From contig JAVBWK010000035.1 of assembly GCA_036677505.1 (NCBI GenBank), forward strand, positions 62,001-126,000: DNA of 64,000 nt. Reading direction: 5' to 3'. The DNA is from UBA2227 sp036677505 (GTDB lineage Bacteria > Bacillota_I > Bacilli_A > Erysipelotrichales > Erysipelotrichaceae). The notes under the pieces were generated by a model, which was not told where the DNA came from, did no database searches, and saw only the letters and a program-made list of their open reading frames with translations. Positions 14,249-23,823 of this stretch are shown piece after piece. Each line of letters starts with the position of its first letter. Within the stretch, counting starts at the first letter, position 1. The position numbers were made by a program, and so were the translations under genes.

Positions 14249-16642
14249 ATGGCATTTGATCATAAGGCCATTGAGAAGAAATGGCAACAGATTTGGGAGG
14301 CGAATAAGACCTTCAAGACCGACACTTGGGATTTTTCGAAACCGAAGTACTACGTTCTCGACATGTTTCCGTATCCCTCGGGCAACGGCCTTCATGTCGG
14401 TCATCCCGAAGGGTATACAGCAACCGATATCGTCGCGCGCAAGCGGCGCATGGAAGGGTACAATGTGCTTCATCCGATGGGATGGGATGCTTTTGGCTTG
14501 CCGGCGGAGCAGTTTGCCCTAAATACCGGACATCATCCGGCCGGATTTACCAAAAAGAACATTGAAACCTTCAAGAGTCAGATCAAGGCCTTGGGCTTGT
14601 CCTATGACTGGGACCGGGAAATCTCGACGACCGATCCGGACTATTACAAGTGGACCCAATGGATTTTCTTGCAGCTGTACAATCGCGGCTTGGCGTATGT
14701 GGATGAAATTCCGGTCAACTGGTGTCCGGAATTAGGTACGGTGTTAGCGAATGAAGAAGTCATCGACGGCAGGTCTGAACGCGGTAATTTTCCGGTTTTC
14801 CGGGTTCCGATGCGCCAGTGGGTCTTACGTATCACTCACTATGCCGAGCGGCTGTTGGATGATCTGGACTTGGTCGAATGGCCGACCTCAACCAAAGAAA
14901 TGCAGATCAACTGGATCGGCAAATCGGTCGGAGCCCATGTGATTTTCAAAGTTGACGGACATGACAAAGAGTTTACCGTGTTTACGACGCGCAGCGACAC
15001 CTTGTTTGGGGCAACGTACTGCGTCTTGGCTCCGGAGCATCCCTTTGTCAAAGAGATTACGACGGTTGAACATAAAGAAGAAGTCGAACGGTATATCGAA
15101 TCCATCAAAACGAAATCCGATTTGGAGCGTACCGAATTGAATAAAGACAAATCCGGTGTATTTACCGGAGCCTATGCCATCAATCCGGTCAACGGGAAGA
15201 AAGTCCCGATTTGGATTGCGGATTATGTCTTGGCAGCGTATGGTACCGGTGCGATCATGGCCGTTCCCGGACATGATGTGCGTGATTGGGAGTTTGCCAA
15301 AAAGTTCGGGTTGGATATCATCCCGGTACTTGAAGGCGGAAACATCGAAGAAGCCGCCTACATCGGTGATGGAATCCACATCAACTCCGGATTTATCAAC
15401 GGAATGAATAAGGAAGATGCAATCGCGACGATGAACGCCTGGCTCAAAGAGCACGGGGTCGGAGAAGCGAAGACCACCTATAAGTTGAGAGACTGGCTGT
15501 TTTCACGTCAGCGCTATTGGGGTGAACCGATTCCGATCATCCTGATGGAAGACGGCACCCAGCGGACCGTCGATATCAGCGAACTGCCCTTAGAACTGCC
15601 CGAAACGGACAATTACCGTCCCTCAGACAACGGTGAATCACCGTTGTCACATGCGACGCAGTGGCTGGAAGTCGAAATCGATGGAATCAAAGGTCGCCGG
15701 GAAACCAATACGATGCCTCAGTGGGCGGGATCGTGCTGGTATTATCTGCGTTACATCGATCCGAGAAATGCGGATGCCATCGGTGCAAAAGAGCTGCTCG
15801 ATCACTGGCTGCCAGTCGATTTGTATGTCGGCGGAGCTGAGCATGCGGTGTTGCACTTACTGTATGCCCGATTCTGGCACAAAGTGTTGTATGATATCGG
15901 TGTCGTCAGCACACCGGAACCGTTTAAACGCCTGTTTCATCAGGGCATGATTTTGGGTGAAAACGGCGAGAAGATGAGTAAATCCCGCGGTAACGTCTTA
16001 AATCCGGATGATTACCTTCAAAGTCACGGTGCCGACACCCTGCGCGTCTATGAAATGTTTATGGGACCTCTGGAAGCGGCACTGCCTTGGAGCGATACCG
16101 GGATGGACGGTACGCGCCGATGGCTGGACCGGGTGTGGCGTCTGTTTACGGAGTATGACAAACTTTCGGATCAAAATGACGGATCTTTGGATAAGGTATA
16201 TCATCAGACGGTCAAGAAAGTCAGCAACGATATCGAGAATTTACGTTTAAACACGGCGATTTCTCAGATGATGATTTTCATCAATGAGTGCTACCGTGTC
16301 GATGCGATTTATCGTCCGTACGCGGAAGGGTTTGTACAGCTGTTCAGCTGTTTTGCGCCGCATCTGGGCGAGGAATTATGGCAGCGGCTGACAAAGAAAG
16401 AAACGATTGCTTATCAGCCGTGGCCGGTGTATGATGAGAATATGCTGATCGATGATGAGATAGAGATCGTCATTCAGGTCAACGGAAAAATCCGCGGTAA
16501 GATGTGGGTCGCAATGGACACGGATGAGCAACAGCTTCAAAACCTGGCCGTTGAAGTGGACACCGTTAAAATCCATCTTGAAGGCAAGCCGATTCGCAAA
16601 CTGATTGCGATTAAAAACAAAATCGTCAATATTGTCGTATAG
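14249..16642 (+). CDS. leuS: Leucyl-tRNA synthetase
   Basis: A 797-residue class I synthetase that charges tRNA-Leu. The HIGH-type motif reads HVGH in PYPSGNGLHVGHPEGY, and KMSKS is in EKMSKSRGNV. The CP1 editing domain (about 225-410) includes TTRSDTLFGATY and the GTGAIMAVPGHDVRDWEFA segment with the editing aspartate. The anticodon-binding region and a C-terminal domain ending IVNIVV follow. The ATG at 14249 (MAFDHKAIEKKW) is the conserved start with AAGGA upstream; earlier in-frame codons fall in the terminator. It is controlled by the Leu T-box. Confidence 0.97.
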   Translation: MAFDHKAIEKKWQQIWEANKTFKTDTWDFSKPKYYVLDMFPYPSGNGLHVGHPEGYTATDIVARKRRMEGYNVLHPMGWDAFGLPAEQFALNTGHHPAGFTKKNIETFKSQIKALGLSYDWDREISTTDPDYYKWTQWIFLQLYNRGLAYVDEIPVNWCPELGTVLANEEVIDGRSERGNFPVFRVPMRQWVLRITHYAERLLDDLDLVEWPTSTKEMQINWIGKSVGAHVIFKVDGHDKEFTVFTTRSDTLFGATYCVLAPEHPFVKEITTVEHKEEVERYIESIKTKSDLERTELNKDKSGVFTGAYAINPVNGKKVPIWIADYVLAAYGTGAIMAVPGHDVRDWEFAKKFGLDIIPVLEGGNIEEAAYIGDGIHINSGFINGMNKEDAIATMNAWLKEHGVGEAKTTYKLRDWLFSRQRYWGEPIPIILMEDGTQRTVDISELPLELPETDNYRPSDNGESPLSHATQWLEVEIDGIKGRRETNTMPQWAGSCWYYLRYIDPRNADAIGAKELLDHWLPVDLYVGGAEHAVLHLLYARFWHKVLYDIGVVSTPEPFKRLFHQGMILGENGEKMSKSRGNVLNPDDYLQSHGADTLRVYEMFMGPLEAALPWSDTGMDGTRRWLDRVWRLFTEYDKLSDQNDGSLDKVYHQTVKKVSNDIENLRLNTAISQMMIFINECYRVDAIYRPYAEGFVQLFSCFAPHLGEELWQRLTKKETIAYQPWPVYDENMLIDDEIEIVIQVNGKIRGKMWVAMDTDEQQLQNLAVEVDTVKIHLEGKPIRKLIAIKNKIVNIVV

Positions 16643-16667
16643 TACCCCTATGGGGTACTCTTTTTTT
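16641..16667 (+). terminator. leuS terminator
   Basis: AGTACCCC (16641-16648) and GGGGTACT (16652-16659) enclose a three-base loop and are followed by CTTTTTTT. It overlaps the leuS stop codon. Confidence 0.9.
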
Positions 16668-16689
16668 CGGTTCTTTCCTCATCTTTTCA

Positions 16690-16718
16690 TTGTAAAAGTG
16701 TTATTGAACTGAGATAAT
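16690..16718 (+). promoter_or_regulatory. Promoter of the two-component operon
   Basis: TTGTAA (16690-16695), a 17-base spacer and GATAAT (16713-16718) precede the histidine kinase gene by 27 bases. Confidence 0.6.
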
Positions 16719-16745
16719 CGAGATGTGGGTGTAGAAAGAGGTCGT

Positions 16746-18452
16746 ATGAATTTTGAGATCCTTCACGGATTGATGGACAATGTGGCACTGTTGTTTTTGT
16801 TATCGGTCATCTATGAACTCAATATTTTAGGCAATCTCAAGCGCTTTAAATCGCTGCGATATTATGTTCAGGGATTGATGGTTGGCGGGATCGGCATGAT
16901 CATCATGTCCTTTCCCTTTACTTTGGAAAGCGGCTTGATTTTTGATACCCGTTCCATTTTGGTGGGGGCAGCCGCCCTGGTTTTTTCGACACCGTCGGTC
17001 ATCGTTGCGACTCTGGTTTTGATCGCTTATCGCATATTTATCGGCGGCATCGGGATGATGACCGGTATTTTGGTCGTATCTTCGACTGCGCTGATCGGTA
17101 TTTTATGGAAGAAGCATGTATTACAAAACACAACCATCCCGCGATGGCTGTCCATCTTCCTTTTTGGTGTCACGATTCACGCCGTCATGATCATGTGCTT
17201 CTTTGCGATGCCTTATCCCAATGCAATCAATGCTGTCCGTCAGTTGGGTGTTTTGGTAATGACTCTGTATCCGATATCCACGACATTGCTGGGCAGCCTT
17301 TTGTTTTTACAGAAAGACCGGGAAGAGGACAAAGCAAAACTGATGGCTACCGAAGAAAAATACCGGAACCTTTTTAATAATCATCACACGGTCATGCTGA
17401 TTGTCGAACCTGTATCCGGAAACATCATCGATGTCAATCCGGCTGCGGAAAAGTTCTACGGCTACACTCACGATACAATGATAAAAATGAATATATCGGA
17501 TATCCATACATTGAGCAAGGAAGAACTTGCGAAAAAAATTAAAGCAGCCAGGCAGAACCTGAGTAACCGTTTTGAGTTTGTCCATCGGACATCCGAAGGC
17601 AGGCTGGTGGATGTCGAAGTATTCAGCGGACCGATTCAAATTGAAGAAAAACCGTATTTATACTCAATCGTTACGGATGTCACCCAGAAGAAAAAGCTTG
17701 AAATAGCTACACGGGAAATGGAAGCGAAAATTCATCAGCAGCAGCGGCTGGAGTCCATCGGTACGTTGGCTGGCGGGGTGGCTCATGAAATCAACAATCC
17801 GATCAACGGGATCATGAACTTTGCACAGCTGATCAAAGAGGACAGTCCGGACAATACCGACATTTATTTATACAGCGATATGATCATCCGGGAATCCCAG
17901 CGGATCTCCGAAATCGTAAAAAGTCTGCTACAGTTTTCCCGATATGATAAAGTCATCCACAGCTTTTCGGATATCTCCGATATCATTTTTAATACACTGT
18001 CATTAGTCAACGTTACTTTCCGCCGGGATCAGATTGCCATCGTTGTGGATGTTGCGGAGGGGCTGCCCAAAGTCCGCTGTCGCAGCCAGCAGATCCAGCA
18101 GGTACTGATGAACCTTCTGACCAATGCCCGGGATGCTTTGAATGATAAATATCCGCAGTTTAATGAGAATAAGATCATTGAATTGAGTGTTTTCATGGAG
18201 GAAATTGAGAATACTCCGCATGTTGTGATTCAGGTCAAAGATCATGGCAACGGGATTCATCCTTCGGTGATCAACCGGATTTTCGAACCTTTTTTCTCGA
18301 CCAAACCCAAGGACAAGGGGACCGGCTTGGGTCTTTCCATCAGTTTTGGGATCATCAAAGATCATCACGGAATCTTTGATGTCAAAAGTGAGGAAGGGGA
18401 GTATACGTGTTTTGAAGTAAAACTGCCCATCGAAGGTAAGGAGGCTGTATGA
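16746..18452 (+). CDS. Sensor histidine kinase: 5TM-LYT membrane domain, PAS, HisKA, HATPase
   Basis: A 568-residue kinase. The N-terminal 190 residues are hydrophobic with the order and motifs of the LytS-type five-helix receptor (5TMR). A PAS domain follows (about 205-320; VNPAAEKFYGYTHDTM), then the HisKA H-box LAGGVAHEINNPINGIMNF, N-box QVLMNLLTNARDAL, G1 DHGNGIHPSV, F-box IFEPFFSTK and G2 GTGLGLSISFG. The ligand is unknown; LytS-type domains in relatives respond to pyruvate or envelope changes. The ATG at 16746 follows AGAGG; an in-frame GTG at 16725 is possible. It overlaps its response regulator by 4 bases. Confidence 0.88.
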   Translation: MNFEILHGLMDNVALLFLLSVIYELNILGNLKRFKSLRYYVQGLMVGGIGMIIMSFPFTLESGLIFDTRSILVGAAALVFSTPSVIVATLVLIAYRIFIGGIGMMTGILVVSSTALIGILWKKHVLQNTTIPRWLSIFLFGVTIHAVMIMCFFAMPYPNAINAVRQLGVLVMTLYPISTTLLGSLLFLQKDREEDKAKLMATEEKYRNLFNNHHTVMLIVEPVSGNIIDVNPAAEKFYGYTHDTMIKMNISDIHTLSKEELAKKIKAARQNLSNRFEFVHRTSEGRLVDVEVFSGPIQIEEKPYLYSIVTDVTQKKKLEIATREMEAKIHQQQRLESIGTLAGGVAHEINNPINGIMNFAQLIKEDSPDNTDIYLYSDMIIRESQRISEIVKSLLQFSRYDKVIHSFSDISDIIFNTLSLVNVTFRRDQIAIVVDVAEGLPKVRCRSQQIQQVLMNLLTNARDALNDKYPQFNENKIIELSVFMEEIENTPHVVIQVKDHGNGIHPSVINRIFEPFFSTKPKDKGTGLGLSISFGIIKDHHGIFDVKSEEGEYTCFEVKLPIEGKEAV

Positions 18453-19507
18453 GTAAAATACTGATCGTCGATGACGAATTAAGCATGCGGATGACCTTAA
18501 GTGAATTTATCCGCCGCGAAGGACTGGCATGTGATGTTGCGGCCAACGCCATGGAAGCACTGAAACTGTTTAAGCAACAGCCCTATGATGTTGTCATTAC
18601 TGATATCATGATGCCGCGCATGACCGGAATCGAACTGATGGAAAAGATCCGCGACATGGATACCGAATGCAAAATCATTATTCTGACCGGGGAACCGACG
18701 GTGGAAACGGCCATTAAGGCCGTTCAGTCCCAGGCCAATGATTATCTGGCCAAGCCGGTATTGAGAGATGAGTTCGTTCACGTCGTCCGGCGAAATCTTG
18801 AGCATAAACAGCTGGCGGATGAGCAGAAGCGGCTGATCAAAGAGAATGAGCGTTATCAGCGTCATTTAGAAGAGATGGTGATTCAACGCACTCATGCACT
18901 GGCGAAGTCCATGAGTTCAACCATTACCCTGATCTCACAAATTGTCGAGTATCGCGATCCGTATACCGCCGGACATCAGCGCCGGGTCGGTAACTGCTCC
19001 GCGAAAATCGCAGAGTGGATGGGTCTGGGTCAGGAAATCATCGACAGCGTGCGGGTCATCGGCTACATTCATGATATCGGTAAAATTGTCGTTCCCAGCG
19101 AAATCCTGTCAAAACCGGGCAGACTGACTCAGCCGGAGTTTTCATTACTGCAATCACACAGTCAGGCCGGCTATGAAATGCTCAGTGATGTCAATCTGCC
19201 GCCAATCATTGCGGAAGCCATTTATCAGCATCATGAGCGAATCGATGGCAGCGGCTATCCGCGCAAATTAAAAGGAGACCAAATCTCCTTACAGGCGCAC
19301 ATTCTGATGGTGGCGGATGTCGTGGAAGCGATGACGTCGCATCGGCCGTATCGGCCGTCACTGGGATTGGATGTAGCACTAAAAGAAATTGAACAAAATG
19401 CCGGCATCAAGTTTGATGCCGCAGTTTCCAAGGCATGTCTTGAACTCTTTCATATCGGTAAGTACACCTTTGATGATCAGCTGTATGAAGTTGTGATGCC
19501 CTTATAG
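18449..19507 (+). CDS. Response regulator with HD-GYP phosphodiesterase output
   Basis: A 352-residue protein. The receiver domain (1-120) has acidic pocket Asp8/Asp9, phosphoacceptor Asp52, Thr80 and Lys102. A linker helix (about 125-155) leads to an HD-GYP domain with YRDPYTAGHQRRVG, HDIGK, HHERIDGSGYP and ADVVEAMTSHRPYRP. The HD and GYP signatures are intact, so it probably hydrolyses cyclic di-GMP when phosphorylated by the upstream kinase. No GGDEF cyclase is in the window. The ATG overlaps the kinase stop codon. Confidence 0.9.
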   Translation: MSKILIVDDELSMRMTLSEFIRREGLACDVAANAMEALKLFKQQPYDVVITDIMMPRMTGIELMEKIRDMDTECKIIILTGEPTVETAIKAVQSQANDYLAKPVLRDEFVHVVRRNLEHKQLADEQKRLIKENERYQRHLEEMVIQRTHALAKSMSSTITLISQIVEYRDPYTAGHQRRVGNCSAKIAEWMGLGQEIIDSVRVIGYIHDIGKIVVPSEILSKPGRLTQPEFSLLQSHSQAGYEMLSDVNLPPIIAEAIYQHHERIDGSGYPRKLKGDQISLQAHILMVADVVEAMTSHRPYRPSLGLDVALKEIEQNAGIKFDAAVSKACLELFHIGKYTFDDQLYEVVMPL

Positions 19508-19510
19508 CGG

Positions 19511-20365
19511 TCAATCCTCTTCTTCAACGTCTCTTTCGGCAATTTTGACATACTGACTCAGCTTCTTATTTCGTCGCTGATCCAGAATGTTGTTAAGTTC
19601 GGCTCCGAGGATGATGATCATACCGGTAAAAAACAGCCACATCATCAAAGCGATGATGGCTCCCAGCGGTCCATAGACGATACTGTAATTGGCATAATTA
19701 TTGACATAGATGGAAAACAGCAGAGAAATGACCATCCAGCCGATCAGCGCAAAGACGGCTCCGGGCCAGACGCTCTGCTTTTTGTAAGGCGTAAAAGGGA
19801 TGACTTTATACAGCAACGCCAGAGTCGCGGTGATGATCGCAGCCGTGAGGAGCCAACGCACATTAGTCCACAGCACGATGATTGTATCCGATATCGGAAT
19901 ATACTCAGAAACAAATGTCAGAAAGCTGCGTCCCAGCACCGGTAATATCAAGGAAGATGTCAATGCGATTCCGATCAGAAAGGTGAAAAACAAGGACCAT
20001 AGTTTGGTTAGGATGAAATGCCGGTGACTGCGCTGATTATAAGCGGTATGAATGGAATGAATCAACGAGGTTACCGCAATGGACGCTGAATAAACGGTAG
20101 CAAGTAAACTGAAAGAAATCAGTCCGGTTGATGTCGATGAAATCGATGTGACATAACCAAAAAGGATATCAAGGGCAGCCTGCGGGATCAGGTCTTCAAG
20201 AGAAGCAACCAGATCGAGCAGCTGCAAATCAAAGGTACCTAAAATGGCGTTGAGAAAAATGAGCAACGGGAAAAGTGCCAACAGGAAAAAGAAGGCCAGC
20301 GTGCCGCTGATCAGATGCAACCGATGTCGGTCATAGCGACGGATCAGTTCTTTTATGATGTCCAA
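19511..20365 (-). CDS. YihY/BrkB family membrane protein
   Basis: A 284-residue protein with six predicted transmembrane helices and the YihY signature near the middle (ATVYSASIAVTSLIHSIHTAYNQRSHRHFILTKLWSLFFT) and near the end (VYGPLGAIIALMMWLFFTGMIIILGAELN). It was once called RNase BN, but that assignment was wrong; the function is unknown. The start codon is TTG with AAGGTGA upstream, 4 bases after the stop of the phosphoesterase gene, so the two are coupled. It is convergent with the response regulator gene. Confidence 0.85.
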   Translation of the reverse strand: MDIIKELIRRYDRHRLHLISGTLAFFFLLALFPLLIFLNAILGTFDLQLLDLVASLEDLIPQAALDILFGYVTSISSTSTGLISFSLLATVYSASIAVTSLIHSIHTAYNQRSHRHFILTKLWSLFFTFLIGIALTSSLILPVLGRSFLTFVSEYIPISDTIIVLWTNVRWLLTAAIITATLALLYKVIPFTPYKKQSVWPGAVFALIGWMVISLLFSIYVNNYANYSIVYGPLGAIIALMMWLFFTGMIIILGAELNNILDQRRNKKLSQYVKIAERDVEEED

Positions 20366-20369
20366 GCCA

Positions 20370-21227
20370 TCACCTTCCTGAACTCAGTGTAAACAAATGG
20401 ATTTGCGGATCTGCAAACAGACGGATATCCCAACGGGTCGTCCCGACGCCATTGGAAATATCCAACCGGATCTCGTTGACCATATGCTTTCCGGAAACGT
20501 AATTACGGGCATAGGGTACCGTGTATAATTCATTGAATATCGGCAGGCGGATCTGACCGCCGTGACTGTGTCCTGCTAAAACCCAGTCTGTTGATACAGG
20601 CAGACTGTCAATAATATCCGGCGTATGGGAAAGGGTTATGATAAACTCGTCTTGAGAAGTCCCTTGATAAGAAAGTTCGACATCCGGATTGCCCAACAGC
20701 TGACTGTCAAGACCAATCAGACGGATATAAGCTTCACCTTTATTATAAATCGGAATATTCTGATTGACTAGCAGTTCGAAACCGGAGGCATTGAGTACAT
20801 TGGCAGTCATCTGTTTGGTACGCGGTGATTCCAGATCGTGATTACCCAATACCGCATATTTGCCTAAGGGTGCCTGAATCGATGATAACAGGGAAATGAG
20901 CTCATTCTGTATATCGGTGGTCGGATACTCGACGGAGGGATGATCAAAGAGATCACCGCCGAAAAGTACGATATCAGGATCGAGACTGTTGATGCGGGTC
21001 ACAATCACATTGAGCCGCTCACGGTCCATAAATTTGTTATAGTGCACATCAGAGAAAAAGAGGACTTTGATGTTTTCAAACGAGTCGGGAATCAGCGGAT
21101 CGCTGATTGTTTCGATATCGACGGATAATCGGCGGACTCCCCACACGGTCATTTCAAATATTAATACGGTCAATAGGGTCAAGCTGATCAAAGCGAAGGT
21201 CAGCCGACGTACGAGTTTCATTTTCAT
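20370..21227 (-). CDS. Membrane-anchored metallophosphoesterase (YkuE-like)
   Basis: A 285-residue protein with an N-terminal transmembrane anchor (about 8-30). The calcineurin-type motifs are complete: SDVHYNKF (D-x-H), GGDLFDH, LGNHDLE and AGHSHGGQIRLP. Members act outside the membrane on phospholipid or UDP-sugar substrates in some cases (YkuE binds the cell wall); the substrate here cannot be read. It is the first gene of a pair with the YihY gene. The start has AGGTGA upstream. Confidence 0.85.
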   Translation of the reverse strand: MKMKLVRRLTFALISLTLLTVLIFEMTVWGVRRLSVDIETISDPLIPDSFENIKVLFFSDVHYNKFMDRERLNVIVTRINSLDPDIVLFGGDLFDHPSVEYPTTDIQNELISLLSSIQAPLGKYAVLGNHDLESPRTKQMTANVLNASGFELLVNQNIPIYNKGEAYIRLIGLDSQLLGNPDVELSYQGTSQDEFIITLSHTPDIIDSLPVSTDWVLAGHSHGGQIRLPIFNELYTVPYARNYVSGKHMVNEIRLDISNGVGTTRWDIRLFADPQIHLFTLSSGR

Positions 21228-21313
21228 ATCTTCACCTGCACCGTCATTTTACCACAATTATTCGCTCAAGTTATGAAAATTGGTTATAATGATACTGAAA
21301 GTGAGGGATACTT

Positions 21314-21973
21314 ATGGGGAAACGCATTTTTGGTTTACTGATCATTTTGGCCGGTGTGCTGCTGTTATTGGATAATCTGAACATATATCCGATCAAGGAT
21401 CTCTTTGATTATCTGTGGCCTTCCGCATTGATTCTGATCGGTTTGTTTTCCATGGTCGAACTGCGCAGAGTCAACCTGTTTCATTTGGTATTGGTATTGG
21501 TCGGGGGCGTGTTTCTGGTCATCAATCTCGGACTGATCGAGAAAGAGGCGATTGCAAATCTGATTCTGCCGGCTATCCTTGTTTTGTTTGGTCTGTCGCT
21601 GGTTTTCAGCCGACCCGGGATTACGGTTAGGGTTTCGGATAAAGATAACGTTACGGCGATTTTCGGTACAACCCGACACAAATCCAATATCAGACAATTT
21701 GAAAAACTGGAAGTATCGGCGGTTTTCGGCAGTGCAGATGTCGATTTGAGTGAAGTGGAACTTGTCGAAGATAGGGCAAAAGTGGTCATCAATGCTGTAT
21801 TCGGAAATGCTGAGGTCCGCTTTCCGAAGAAGTATCATGTCAAGATCGTCACCGGTGATCCGGTGTTTGGCGGCTTCGAAAATAAAATATCATCAACCGT
21901 AACTGATCAAGATGCGAAGGTGATCGAGGTCGCTTACTCTGTCGTCTTCGGACGCATCGAAATCAGGGATTAA
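21314..21973 (+). CDS. LiaF-like membrane protein
   Basis: A 219-residue protein. The first 100 residues carry four hydrophobic segments arranged as two helical pairs (GLLIILAGVLLLLDNL, LWPSALILIGLFSMV, LVLVLVGGVFLVINLGL, LILPAILVLFGLSLVF), typical of LiaI/LiaF. The C-terminal half (about 115-219) is a beta-rich LiaF/DUF4097-type domain with repeated AVFGSADV, AVFGNAEV and DPVFGGFE units. LiaF proteins repress envelope-stress kinases. No LiaSR pair is next to it, so its partner is unknown. Confidence 0.72.
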   Translation: MGKRIFGLLIILAGVLLLLDNLNIYPIKDLFDYLWPSALILIGLFSMVELRRVNLFHLVLVLVGGVFLVINLGLIEKEAIANLILPAILVLFGLSLVFSRPGITVRVSDKDNVTAIFGTTRHKSNIRQFEKLEVSAVFGSADVDLSEVELVEDRAKVVINAVFGNAEVRFPKKYHVKIVTGDPVFGGFENKISSTVTDQDAKVIEVAYSVVFGRIEIRD

Positions 21974-21998
21974 AAAACCGAGACTAACGAGTCTCGGC
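21972..21998 (-). terminator. Terminator of the RNase J gene
   Basis: On the minus strand CCGAGACT-CGTT-AGTCTCGG (21997-21978) is followed by TTTTTT. It overlaps the last codons of the RNase J gene and lies just after the LiaF-like stop codon. Confidence 0.88.
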
Positions 21999-23759
21999 AG
22001 ATTTGGGTTGCATGGCAGCTTTTTGATTTAATATGACCGGAATGACAATGGGGTTGCGGTGAGTCTTCTGATATAAAAAGGGTTCCAGCGATCCGCGGAT
22101 CGTATTCTTCAGTTCACCGAAGGTGGTCTTTGAGACCATCTTTTTCTTTAGGGCTTCATAGACCAGCAGTTCAGCTTCCTTCAGTAAGGTCTGACTTTCT
22201 TTGATATAAACAAAACCGCGGCTGACGATCGAAGGCCGGCACAGAATTTTATTGTAGCGCGAATCGATCGATACGATCACGGCGACCATGCCGTTGTCCG
22301 AAAGTATCTTACGGTCTTTGATGACCGAAGTCGATAAGCCGGAGGTATCAGATCCGTCGACATAAATATCATCGGCCTGAATGCGGGTGTCGCTTAAGAA
22401 AGCTTCTCCGTCACGAAGCACGACTGCATCGCCGTTAGCACAGATAAAGACATTTTCCGGGGCGACACCGGTCTCGATGCCGGTATCCGCATGCTGCTTG
22501 AGCATTTTATACTCACCGTGAATCGGCATAAAGTATTTCGGTTTGATCAGCTGTAACATCAGCTTCTGCTCTTCTTCGGAAGCATGCCCGGTGGTATGGA
22601 TCGAGTTGAGCGGAGAATTGGTCAGTACATTGGCGCCGGCACGGGTCAGACTGTTAACGACCCGGTTGACCGAATTGGCATTGCCGGGGATCGGCGAAGA
22701 AGAGAAGACGACTGTATCGCCCGGGATGATCCGGATGTATCGGTGGGTTCCGTTGGCAATGCGCGATAACGCGGCCAGCGGCTCGCCTTGTGATCCGGTA
22801 CAGATGATCGTGACTTTATTGGCCGGGGTATGATTGAGATGTTCAGGCTGTAAGAAGTGTTCATCACCGATGGGGATGTGACCGAGTTTACGGGCAATCT
22901 CCACGACATTTTCCATCGAGCGGCCGAATATGCTGATTTTGCGTCCGCAGGCAATCGCTGCTTCGATGATTTGGCGCACACGGTAAACGTTGGACGCAAA
23001 GGAAGCGACGATCAGACGTCCCTGGGCCCGGCGGGTAATTTCCAAAATGGAGGAAGCCACTTTCTTTTCGCTGATCGAGAAACCTTTGACTCCGGCGTTG
23101 GTAGAATCACTTAACAGAAGGTCAACACCGATCTGTCCCATATAGGCCATCAGCTGATAGTCGGAATTGGTCCCTACCGGAGTCAGGTCGAACTTAAAAT
23201 CACCGGTATGAACGATGCGTCCGTTGGGTGAGTTGACCAACAGTCCCAAAGTGTCGGGGATCGAGTGGACAGTGTTAAAAAAGCCGACCTTGAAATATTT
23301 CGTTTCGACGCGCGAGTTATTCGTGATCTCTTCAATTTTTACCGCATTTTGCATACGGCGCTCTTCCAGCTTCTTTATGATCAGCCCCTTGGCAAAGCGG
23401 GGGGCATAAATTTTTTCCAGTTTTAAGACTTGCATCAAAAACGGAATGCCGCCGATATGGTCTTCATGTCCGTGAGTGATGATCAAGGCTTTGATCTTTT
23501 GTTGGTTACGTATCAGATACGTGTAGTCGGGGATGACATAGTCCACACCTAACAAGTTTTCCTCAGGAAAACGGACGCCTGCGTCAATGATAATGATTTC
23601 ATCATGATGTTCGATACAATACATGTTCTTACCGACTTCGCCCAAGCCGCCCAAAGCGTAGACCAGGGTATCTGTCTCTTTAAATGATGAATGATTTTCG
23701 ACGATAGCGGGTTTTAAGGAACCCTTGCGTTGTGCAGGTTTACGTTCATAAGTAGTCAT
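21984..23759 (-). CDS. rnj: Ribonuclease J
   Basis: A 591-residue metallo-beta-lactamase/beta-CASP ribonuclease, combining 5' exonuclease and endonuclease activity in RNA decay and maturation. The zinc-binding HGHEDH motif is at 96-101. Further motifs are VHSIPDTLGL, HTGDFKFD, the beta-CASP region with TGSQGEP, and the conserved MPIHGEYKML near 415. The N-terminal extension (1-28) is basic. The C-terminal domain ends shortly after QKTHRNPIVIPVILN. The ribosome binding site is AAAGGAG. It follows def on the same strand with a 64-base gap. Confidence 0.93.
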   Translation of the reverse strand: MTTYERKPAQRKGSLKPAIVENHSSFKETDTLVYALGGLGEVGKNMYCIEHHDEIIIIDAGVRFPEENLLGVDYVIPDYTYLIRNQQKIKALIITHGHEDHIGGIPFLMQVLKLEKIYAPRFAKGLIIKKLEERRMQNAVKIEEITNNSRVETKYFKVGFFNTVHSIPDTLGLLVNSPNGRIVHTGDFKFDLTPVGTNSDYQLMAYMGQIGVDLLLSDSTNAGVKGFSISEKKVASSILEITRRAQGRLIVASFASNVYRVRQIIEAAIACGRKISIFGRSMENVVEIARKLGHIPIGDEHFLQPEHLNHTPANKVTIICTGSQGEPLAALSRIANGTHRYIRIIPGDTVVFSSSPIPGNANSVNRVVNSLTRAGANVLTNSPLNSIHTTGHASEEEQKLMLQLIKPKYFMPIHGEYKMLKQHADTGIETGVAPENVFICANGDAVVLRDGEAFLSDTRIQADDIYVDGSDTSGLSTSVIKDRKILSDNGMVAVIVSIDSRYNKILCRPSIVSRGFVYIKESQTLLKEAELLVYEALKKKMVSKTTFGELKNTIRGSLEPFLYQKTHRNPIVIPVILNQKAAMQPKSAETR

Positions 23760-23823
23760 ATGAATTCTCCTTTTGCACTGCGCTTAAATTGTTACTTCTA
23801 TTATAACATAGCAGAGGCTGCTT

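Noticed and set aside
14888..15454. 188-codon minus-strand frame
   Set aside because: Antisense to leuS with no start signals.
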